Assembly (NCBI GenBank): GCA_944378105.1
Contig: CALWGC010000017.1
Location: 1 to 64,000, forward strand
From: an uncultured Clostridia bacterium
Lineage (GTDB): Bacteria; Bacillota; Clostridia; Lachnospirales; Anaerotignaceae
Reading direction: 5' to 3'
DNA: 64,000 bases
Part shown: one piece after another, positions 52,891 through 58,752 of the stretch
How positions within the stretch are numbered: position 1 is the first letter of the stretch
Layout of the letters: every line of letters begins with the position of its first letter
Notes under the pieces: model-generated
The model's input: the letters and a program-made list of their open reading frames with translations, nothing else
The model's database searches: none
Told to the model about the DNA's origin: nothing
Translations under genes and position numbers: made by a program

Positions 52891-52900
52891 TTTCAGATCC

Positions 52901-52942
52901 AAAAAAAAGCCGTTCTTCCTTTCGGAAAGAACGGCTTTTTTG
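52901..52942. terminator. Bidirectional terminator between the transporter and Lrp-like genes
   Basis: Arms AAAGCCGTTCTTCC / GGAAAGAACGGCTTTT with A and T runs on either side, between convergent genes. Confidence 0.88.
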
Positions 52943-52944
52943 CA

Positions 52945-53430
52945 TCAGGGCGAAATAATCATCCGGTGATCGGTTTTGCCGCCGTGGTTAATGATGATGC
53001 CATGGTCTTTATAATTTTTCAGCACAAAATGGGTGGCTGTGCCAATGACAGCGTCGATGGGAGAAAGCTTGTCGGAAACAAAAAACGCAATTTCTTTCAG
53101 GCTTTTTTCTTCCAAAATCACCGTCAAGTCAAACCCGCCGCTCATCAAATAAACGGCTTTCACTTCTTCAAACTGGTAAATCCGTTCGGCAATCTTGTCA
53201 AAGCCGTTTCCTCTTTGGGGCGTCACTTTCACTTCGATCAAAGCCGTCACCAATTCCCGGTCGGTGTTTTCCCAGTTAATCAATGTGTTATAGCCACAAA
53301 TGACTTGTTTTTCTTCCATCAGCTTGATTTCCTTGGCCACTTCTGCCGGATCGGCCCCAATCTGGGCCCCGATTTCTTCTGGCGTTAAGCGGCTGTTTTT
53401 GGCCAACAGCTGCAAAATCTTTCCTCTCAT
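52945..53430 (-). CDS. Lrp/AsnC family transcriptional regulator
   Basis: This 161-residue protein has a winged-helix N-terminal domain (about 4-50, LTPEEIGAQIGADPAEVAKEIKLMEE) and an Lrp/AsnC ligand-binding RAM domain (about 70-145, LIEVKV, VYLMSGGFDLTVILEE). The N-terminal domain is slightly shorter than in Lrp. It follows the VanW-type gene by 24 bases and is probably read from the same promoter. The target and ligand are unknown, although amino acids are typical. Confidence 0.88.
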   Translation of the reverse strand: MRGKILQLLAKNSRLTPEEIGAQIGADPAEVAKEIKLMEEKQVICGYNTLINWENTDRELVTALIEVKVTPQRGNGFDKIAERIYQFEEVKAVYLMSGGFDLTVILEEKSLKEIAFFVSDKLSPIDAVIGTATHFVLKNYKDHGIIINHGGKTDHRMIISP

Positions 53431-53454
53431 GGTCCTTCGCTTCCTTTCTTTTGT

Positions 53455-54915
53455 CTAATCTCCAAAAATGCTTTCGCCCATTTGGCTGCCAGCCGGCGTC
53501 GTTTCTTCTGTCTCTTCGGCCGGACCGGTGCCAATGGTCACTTCATCGGCCACCGCTTTATAGGTGGATCGGTTAAACCGTTCCCGACTGATCTGTTTTC
53601 CGTTTTCATACACCACCAAATAGGTGCTGACCCGATAACCCACTTTGCCTGTATAGGTTACTTCCCGGTACCCCTCTGGTTTTGTAGGGTCTTCCGTGAT
53701 TTTTTCGGCCGGTTTTGGAATGGTTTCGTCCACTTCGGCATCCAATTCCACTTTTCTGGACGGGTCTCTGGTTTCGTGGCCATACAGCTTCGTCACCACC
53801 TGTCCTCCCCCGGCATAGGCTTCCAAATAAACGGGATAATCAGTATTGTTTTTGAATTTAAAATCAATATAGTCCCCGGCAATGGCTGCATCATGGCCCA
53901 ACGGCACATAGGAAACCGGCAAAGAATGATTGCTGCGCTCCACCACTTCCAGTTCTGCCTTCACCACGGCGTTATATAACGTGGTGGTCACCTGGCAAAC
54001 GCCGCCTGCAATGCCATCTTCAATTTTGCCGTTGACAATGACGGCGGCATCCCGAAAACCGTTTTCATAAGTCTGGTCGCCCAAACCGGCATTCATGCTG
54101 AACACTTCCCCTGGGGCCAGTATGGTGCCATTGATTTTTTCGCATCCCACAATCAAGTTGATGTTCCGGCCCAAAGAGTCGTTTCCGGTGTAGGAGGTGG
54201 AAAACGTACCCAATAAATCAGTGGAAGATTCCAATTCTTCTCTGGTCACTTCTGCCGGGGTGCTTTCCCCCGTCAAGGCCACCGTGCCTGCTTCCGCCTG
54301 TTCCACCAAGGCGCATACTTCGTTTACCGCCTCGTCGGTATGTACGGTAAACCCATCCACCGAATCGGTGATTTGAAAGGCGCCGCCACTTCTGGTCATG
54401 GTGGCATCTTTGGCCTCTCGCTCCAAAGGCGTTGTAATGGCTTCCACCTGCTGGCGCACCTTGTCTTTGTCATAAGAAAGGCTTGCTTCCAAAGCATAGC
54501 CATTTTTTTGCATCTCTTCATATTGGGCATAGCGCTCTTTTAAAGACGCCTCGCTTTCCCGGCCCAGCTGATACGCCTCTGTGACGGCCGCCTGTAAATC
54601 ATAATTGGCTCCCATGGCGCCAAAGGAAATGCCCCAGCTTTCTTCTCCATAGGTCATGGTCACCTGCTTTTGCCGCAAGGCGTCATTGACTTCTGCCTCC
54701 AGCTTAGAAAAGGCATCGGCCTTGGAAAGCCCGCCCACATCCACGCCTTCAATGGTAATCCCCGGATAAATGGTATTGACATTGAGGGCCAGCTGCATTT
54801 TTTTCGTATTTCGTTTTTGTATCGTATAAACGCCGCCAATCACCACCGCCACAGCCACCAGAACAATCAACACAATCCACGGCGCTTTGGAGCTTTTTTG
54901 TTTTTTTCTCTCCAC
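53455..54915 (-). CDS. VanW-family cell-wall-associated protein with peptidoglycan-binding-like repeat and G5-like tail
   Basis: The 486-residue protein has a short basic N-terminus and a transmembrane helix (about 13-33), then a peptidoglycan-binding-4-type domain (about 60-210), and a VanW domain (about 215-375) with the GRNINLIVGCEKINGTILAPGEVFS segment and GGVCQVTTTLYNA, LPVSYVPLGHDAAI motifs. A G5-like beta domain and a Glu/Thr tail end it. VanW proteins occur at vancomycin-resistance loci, and their chromosomal role is unknown. The Lrp-like gene follows it. Confidence 0.88.
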   Translation of the reverse strand: MERKKQKSSKAPWIVLIVLVAVAVVIGGVYTIQKRNTKKMQLALNVNTIYPGITIEGVDVGGLSKADAFSKLEAEVNDALRQKQVTMTYGEESWGISFGAMGANYDLQAAVTEAYQLGRESEASLKERYAQYEEMQKNGYALEASLSYDKDKVRQQVEAITTPLEREAKDATMTRSGGAFQITDSVDGFTVHTDEAVNEVCALVEQAEAGTVALTGESTPAEVTREELESSTDLLGTFSTSYTGNDSLGRNINLIVGCEKINGTILAPGEVFSMNAGLGDQTYENGFRDAAVIVNGKIEDGIAGGVCQVTTTLYNAVVKAELEVVERSNHSLPVSYVPLGHDAAIAGDYIDFKFKNNTDYPVYLEAYAGGGQVVTKLYGHETRDPSRKVELDAEVDETIPKPAEKITEDPTKPEGYREVTYTGKVGYRVSTYLVVYENGKQISRERFNRSTYKAVADEVTIGTGPAEETEETTPAGSQMGESIFGD

Positions 54916-54957
54916 CTGCCAAACACCTCCTTCTCCCGGTACGATTGTTCATGAATC

Positions 54958-54986
54958 ATTATAGCCATTTTTCTCCTTCTTTACAA
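54958..54986 (-). promoter_or_regulatory. SigmaA-type promoter of the VanW-Lrp unit
   Basis: Minus-strand -35 TTGTAA (54981-54986), a 17-base spacer and a consensus -10 TATAAT (54958-54963), about 35 bases before the start. Confidence 0.75.
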
Positions 54987-55048
54987 TAACCTTTCGAAAC
55001 CTGTAATACACTTGTGATGTTTTTGCAAAAAAATCCAACCAAACCACA

Positions 55049-55076
55049 TTGCAATTTTATGCGAATATGCTATGAT
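55049..55076 (+). promoter_or_regulatory. Possible sigmaA-type promoter upstream of the ECF sigma gene
   Basis: -35 TTGCAA (55049-55054), a 16-base spacer and -10 TATGAT (55071-55076). It lies upstream of the 27-bp repeat at 55113-55139, so the sigma gene may have two promoters. Confidence 0.5.
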
Positions 55077-55112
55077 GAAGAAGAAAAATTGCCGAAAAGA
55101 AACAAAATGCCA

Positions 55113-55139
55113 GCAATAAAAAACCGTCTTGCTGCATTA
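55113..55139 (+). promoter_or_regulatory. 27-bp repeated element upstream of the ECF sigma gene
   Basis: It begins GCAATAAAA and ends TTGCTGCATTA and matches the element at 56757-56783 at 23 of 27 positions with no gap. It lies 40 bases before the sigma start. Being shared by the sigma gene and a downstream gene of the same locus, it is a candidate promoter recognised by this sigma factor. Confidence 0.6.
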
Positions 55140-55179
55140 ACACCATAGATGGGGAATTTGTTATGGAAGGATTTTGCCT

Positions 55180-55785
55180 ATGCTGCTATTTGCCACTTTT
55201 TCAGCCCTGCCCACACCGAGCAAGAAAAAAGAGCACATCCACGCCCTCACCGTGGATGAATCTCTTTTGTCAGAAATCGGCGCCGGGAGCAAAGAAGCCT
55301 TTGCCGCTTTTTATCATCAAACCAAGGGCGCCGTTTATGCCTTTGCCCTCTCCATGCTGAAAAATCACGACGAAGCTTGTGATGTGATGCAGGAGACCTA
55401 TTTAAAAATCCGGGCAGCGGCCCACCTTTATCAACCCATGGGAAAGCCCATGGCCTGGGTCTTTACCATCACCCGAAATTTTTGCCTCATGCGTCTGCGC
55501 TCCCAAAACCGGCTTTCGCCTTTGGCCGAAGAAGCCGAAGGGCTTTCGCCGGAGGCCCTCACCTTTGTGGAAGACCATGACGACCGGATGGTGCTTTCGG
55601 CCGTTTTGGAACGGTTGAGCGCAGAAGAGCGAAACATCGTCTTGCTCCACGCCGTCAGCGGCATGAAGCACCACGAAATTGCGTCCCTGCTTTCCATCGG
55701 CCTTTCCACCGAACTATCCAAATACCATCGCGCCATCAAAAAATTAAAAAAAGCCTTACAGGAAGGAGGTTACCACCATGCATAA
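55180..55785 (+). CDS. ECF-type RNA polymerase sigma factor
   Basis: This 201-residue sigma factor (ATG at 55180, GGAAGG nine bases upstream) has a region 2 helix set (EAFAAFYHQTKGAVYAFALSMLKN, DVMQETYLKIRAAA) and a region 4 helix-turn-helix (about 145-195, LSAEERNIVLLHAVSGMKHHEIA, then LSKYHRAIKKLKKAL). The frame could start at TTG 55174. It overlaps the RsgI-like gene by eight bases, so sigma and anti-sigma are translationally coupled. It has a 27-bp element upstream, repeated before the third gene of the locus. Confidence 0.88.
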   Translation: MLLFATFSALPTPSKKKEHIHALTVDESLLSEIGAGSKEAFAAFYHQTKGAVYAFALSMLKNHDEACDVMQETYLKIRAAAHLYQPMGKPMAWVFTITRNFCLMRLRSQNRLSPLAEEAEGLSPEALTFVEDHDDRMVLSAVLERLSAEERNIVLLHAVSGMKHHEIASLLSIGLSTELSKYHRAIKKLKKALQEGGYHHA

Positions 55786-56737
55786 AGTGGAATATGCCAT
55801 TCAAAAAGCCATTTTGCACCAAGTGCCCGATCAATTGAAGCAACTACAAAACACCCCCGTGGCACCCTTGCAAGAACCGGATTTTATTGTGCGGCAGACC
55901 ATGCCTCCCAAAAAACGAGTGCCTTTTGGAAAGGGATTTTTGATCCTTTGCATCCTCTTAGTAGTTCTTTTTACCTGTGCCTCTCTTTTACTTACCCATC
56001 GCACCACCGCCGCCGTCTTGACCATTGACGGCCCCTGTGGCATAGAGCTTACCTTAAACAAAGCCGGAACCATATTACAAACCGAAGCCACCAACGAAGC
56101 CGGCGCTGCCTTTTTAGACGACTGGAAGGCCCCCAGCGCCAAAGCCAAAGAAGCCATTCCATCTTTGCTGGAAGAAATGGTGTCCTCCGGTGTCTTTTCC
56201 AACACCACGGAGCCTGTGCTGCTTTCTTTGGTCACCCAAGAAAATGTGGATTTCGATTTGGAAGATGACCTACTTTTTGATGTGGCCTCGGCCCTTTGGG
56301 CCAAAGAGCAACTGCCAAGCCTTTTGCTCTGCCAAGAAACAGACGTAGATGTGCTGCGCAAGGCCATGAAAGCATGGCGTCCAGAAGGTGTCTCCTTTGG
56401 CAAATGGATTTTGGCCGGGGAATTGGCAGAAGAAAGCGAAGAAATAGACCAAGGCACCTGGGCTTCCATGACCCTTTCCGATCTGGTTTTGACGGCGGCC
56501 TCCCAGGGATTGGACTTGGATGATTTGTTGGATTTAAAAGAAGAATTCTTCCTTTTGTGGCTTGATACCATCCAAAATGCATCGGATTCTTCTTTGGAAG
56601 AAACTTCCATCGATGCCGTCACCCTGCCTTCTCCGCTCCCTTCGTCCAAAGAGGAAGCCTTTGGCCACCAAAACCAATATCATGGCAATCATTTTGACGA
56701 TGATGAGGAAGAGGATGACGAAGACGACGACGATTAA
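55778..56737 (+). CDS. RsgI-like membrane anti-sigma factor with acidic tail
   Basis: This 319-residue protein has a cytoplasmic part (about 1-52), one transmembrane helix (about 53-73) and an outer domain. Just after the helix, TIDGPCGIELTLNKAGTI aligns with the RsgI periplasmic segment TIDINPSVEMALN. The Asn-Pro site where RsgI is cleaved is replaced by Pro-Cys. A long helical region follows, and the C-terminus is nearly pure Asp/Glu (about 306-319). Position after the sigma gene supports an anti-sigma role. There is no classical zinc-binding ASD motif. The trigger is unknown. Confidence 0.7.
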   Translation: MHKVEYAIQKAILHQVPDQLKQLQNTPVAPLQEPDFIVRQTMPPKKRVPFGKGFLILCILLVVLFTCASLLLTHRTTAAVLTIDGPCGIELTLNKAGTILQTEATNEAGAAFLDDWKAPSAKAKEAIPSLLEEMVSSGVFSNTTEPVLLSLVTQENVDFDLEDDLLFDVASALWAKEQLPSLLLCQETDVDVLRKAMKAWRPEGVSFGKWILAGELAEESEEIDQGTWASMTLSDLVLTAASQGLDLDDLLDLKEEFFLLWLDTIQNASDSSLEETSIDAVTLPSPLPSSKEEAFGHQNQYHGNHFDDDEEEDDEDDDD

Positions 56738-56756
56738 AAAAATTTTTTCTTTCTTT

Positions 56757-56783
56757 GCAATAAAACGGCTTCTTGCTGCATTA
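56757..56783 (+). promoter_or_regulatory. 27-bp repeated element upstream of the Cys-His-Asp-rich secreted protein gene
   Basis: The second copy of the element at 55113-55139, 68 bases before the start. The mismatches lie in the middle (positions 10-12 and 14), while the outer GCAATAAAA and TTGCTGCATTA blocks are identical, as expected for two promoter or operator boxes. Confidence 0.6.
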
Positions 56784-56851
56784 CTCTAGTGAAAAGGAAA
56801 AAAACAGAAGCTTTTCCCAGGAAAAGTCCAAACGCAAAGGAGGTATTTCTT

Positions 56852-58063
56852 ATGAAAAAATGGAAAAAAACAGTATTCGCTTGTTCCCTGACGCTGGCCC
56901 TGGCCATCCCGGCTGCAACGTTTGCCTTTGGCAATAACACGTCTCTTCTCACTCCAAAAGCCGACTATGCCCTCTCCACCGGCACCGTAAAAACCCTCTC
57001 CACCTATCAGGACGAAACGTATCTGACCTTGACCGTTTCAAACCAAAGCCTGGTTTATGACTTGGATGACGATTTCTTTGTTCTGGACGGCAAAACTGCT
57101 TCCAAAGTAACGGCTTCTTCCATCCAAACCGGCAGCACCGTCACCGTGGTTTATGACAAAGAAGATGCCTTAAAGGATCGGGAAATTGATGCCGAAGGCG
57201 TTATCGTTAACCCTTCCCGCACCCAGGTGGCCCTGGCGCTTTTTGATAGCGACTTGGTAAGCCAGGATAACAAACTGAAACTGACCCCCGATTCCGACAC
57301 CCTCATTTACGACGAAGACGGCCGCACGCTGCCAGAGTCTTCCGTCAAAAACAGCGAAAGCTTGGTGCTCTATTCCTCTGCCACCAAGAGCACCCCAGCC
57401 AAAACCACACCCGAACTGATCGTCGTGCTGGATGATTATGATATTGTGGCAACCAATGGCGCAAAATACTACACCCTGCGAGATGTGGCCGAACAATACG
57501 GCTATACCATCACCTGGAAAGGCACAAACCAGCCTCTGCAAGTGAAAAATAACGCCATCACCCTCTCCTTTTCGGCCAATTCTAAAGCCTATACTGCAGG
57601 CAATGAAAACGGCACACTGACTTTCCCCGTATTATTAGAAAACGGCACCACCTTGGTGCCCGGCCAAGTGGTACAGATGATGGCTTACTATGCTTCTCAA
57701 AACGCTTCTGCCATCACCTGCATCCATGGCAATGCCAAAGACAGTTGCCCCGTTTGCAAAAACGCCACCACCTGGGCCTGGGATGACGATTGGTGCCGCC
57801 ACGGCGTAGATTGGGATGACTGCTCCATCTGCCAACAGTCCTACCGTCAGTCCAATGGCAATCACCATGGCTGGGAAAATGGCAACGGCAACAGCAACCG
57901 CCATGACTGGGACGACGATTGGTGCATCCATGGCATCGATGAAGACGACTGCCGCATCTGCGATGACGACTGGGACGATGACTGGGATGATGATTGGGAC
58001 GACGATTGGGACGACATCTGCATCCACGGCATCGATGAAGACCATTGCCGTTACTGCGACTAA
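56852..58063 (+). CDS. Secreted protein with copper-amine-oxidase-like domain and four CxHGx5CxxC motifs
   Basis: This 403-residue protein (ATG at 56852 after AAAGGAGG) has a signal peptide (MKKWKKTVFACSLTLALAIP, cleavage near TFA-FG). A beta-rich middle and a copper-amine-oxidase-N1-like domain (about 195-280; YYTLRDVAEQYGYTITWKG, VLLENGTTLVPGQVVQ) follow. The C-terminal 115 residues carry four C-x-H-G-x5-C-x2-C motifs at about residues 290, 315, 358 and 390. Between them lie a Gly/Asn/His-rich stretch and a (DDDW)n repeat (about 370-388). The motif suggests zinc, copper or iron binding outside the cell. It is third in the sigma/anti-sigma locus. Confidence 0.75.
   Translation: MKKWKKTVFACSLTLALAIPAATFAFGNNTSLLTPKADYALSTGTVKTLSTYQDETYLTLTVSNQSLVYDLDDDFFVLDGKTASKVTASSIQTGSTVTVVYDKEDALKDREIDAEGVIVNPSRTQVALALFDSDLVSQDNKLKLTPDSDTLIYDEDGRTLPESSVKNSESLVLYSSATKSTPAKTTPELIVVLDDYDIVATNGAKYYTLRDVAEQYGYTITWKGTNQPLQVKNNAITLSFSANSKAYTAGNENGTLTFPVLLENGTTLVPGQVVQMMAYYASQNASAITCIHGNAKDSCPVCKNATTWAWDDDWCRHGVDWDDCSICQQSYRQSNGNHHGWENGNGNSNRHDWDDDWCIHGIDEDDCRICDDDWDDDWDDDWDDDWDDICIHGIDEDHCRYCD
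57963..58016 (+). repeat. Tandem 12-bp repeat encoding Asp-Asp-Asp-Trp
   Basis: About four and a half copies of a GAYGAYGAYTGG unit run in frame and encode consecutive DDDW blocks. The synonymous Asp codons vary between copies (gac/gat), so the repeat is under protein-level rather than DNA-level constraint, or has had time to drift. Confidence 0.85.
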
Positions 58064-58165
58064 CCGATGCCATCTCGTTTGAGGTTTTTTTGAGAATTTG
58101 AGGAAGAGAAACAGACACATTCTTTTTGCCAACCTCTCCTCTTATCTTAAATTCTAGTTCCATTT

Positions 58166-58200
58166 ACGCTTCTATGGGCTTCCCATGGAAGCGTTTTTTT
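58166..58200 (+). terminator. Terminator of the sigma/anti-sigma/secreted-protein locus
   Basis: Arms ACGCTTCTATGGG / CCCATGGAAGCGT (one mismatch) followed by T7, about 100 bases past the stop. Confidence 0.88.
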
Positions 58201-58248
58201 GTGCAAAAAAAGGACTGGCATTTGGCGCAGCTTTCAAAGAAAACAAAG

Positions 58249-58290
58249 ATGGCAGCAATCCTTACAGACAAAGGATTGCTGCCATTTTAT
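58249..58290. terminator. Hairpin with perfect 15-bp arms
   Basis: Arms ATGGCAGCAATCCTT (58249-58263) and AAGGATTGCTGCCAT (58271-58285) around a 7-base loop, then a T-rich stretch on the plus strand. It may end the YbjQ gene on the minus strand or back up the terminator at 58166. Confidence 0.7.
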
Positions 58291-58424
58291 TTTTGCTGAG
58301 GTTGTTTTCTTCGAAAGACTGCTTTCGCAATTTCCAAGAAGAAAAGAAGAAAAGCAAAAACGAGGATTTCTTCTTGGAAAACTGCTTTTGCCAATCCCTT
58401 TTCCTTTTGGCCTGGCGGTTTTGT

Positions 58425-58739
58425 TTATTTTACAAACCGTACTGCCGTGCCATAAGCCAGGACTTCCGAAGAACCTTGCATGATGGAGCTTGTGGTGTAC
58501 CGTACGCCCAAAACGGCATCGGCCCCTCTTTTTTGTGCCTGTTCCATCATCCGCTCTGTGGCAATGCGTCTGGAATCTTCCATCATTTCTGTATAACTGG
58601 TCAATTCTCCGCCCACCAATGTTTTTAAGCCGTTTAAAAAGTCTTTGCCCACATGGACCGACTGCACCATGCTACCTTCCACAATGCCCAAAAATTCCAC
58701 TTCTTTTCCCGGGATCTGTTCTGTTGTAATCAGTAACAT
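58425..58739 (-). CDS. YbjQ/UPF0145 family protein
   Basis: The 104-residue protein begins MLLITTEQIPGKEVEFLGIV and contains GADAVLGVRYTTSSIMQGSSEVLAYGTAV, which is the YbjQ family signature. The family is small, forms multimeric rings and has no known function. It starts 13 bases after the stop of the VWA gene upstream and is probably the last gene of that operon. Confidence 0.93.
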   Translation of the reverse strand: MLLITTEQIPGKEVEFLGIVEGSMVQSVHVGKDFLNGLKTLVGGELTSYTEMMEDSRRIATERMMEQAQKRGADAVLGVRYTTSSIMQGSSEVLAYGTAVRFVK

Positions 58740-58752
58740 TGCTCTCGCCTCC

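Larger units (their letters stand above)
58064..58424. other. Intergenic region with two terminators
   Basis: No gene is visible in this 361-base stretch. It holds two strong hairpins (58166-58200 and 58249-58290) and otherwise A/T-rich sequence between convergent genes. Confidence 0.65.

Noticed and set aside
57635-58132. Val/Ile/Pro-repeat frame on the minus strand
   Set aside because: It is the antisense image of the Asp-rich repeats in the secreted protein, whose signal peptide and ribosome site identify the true strand.
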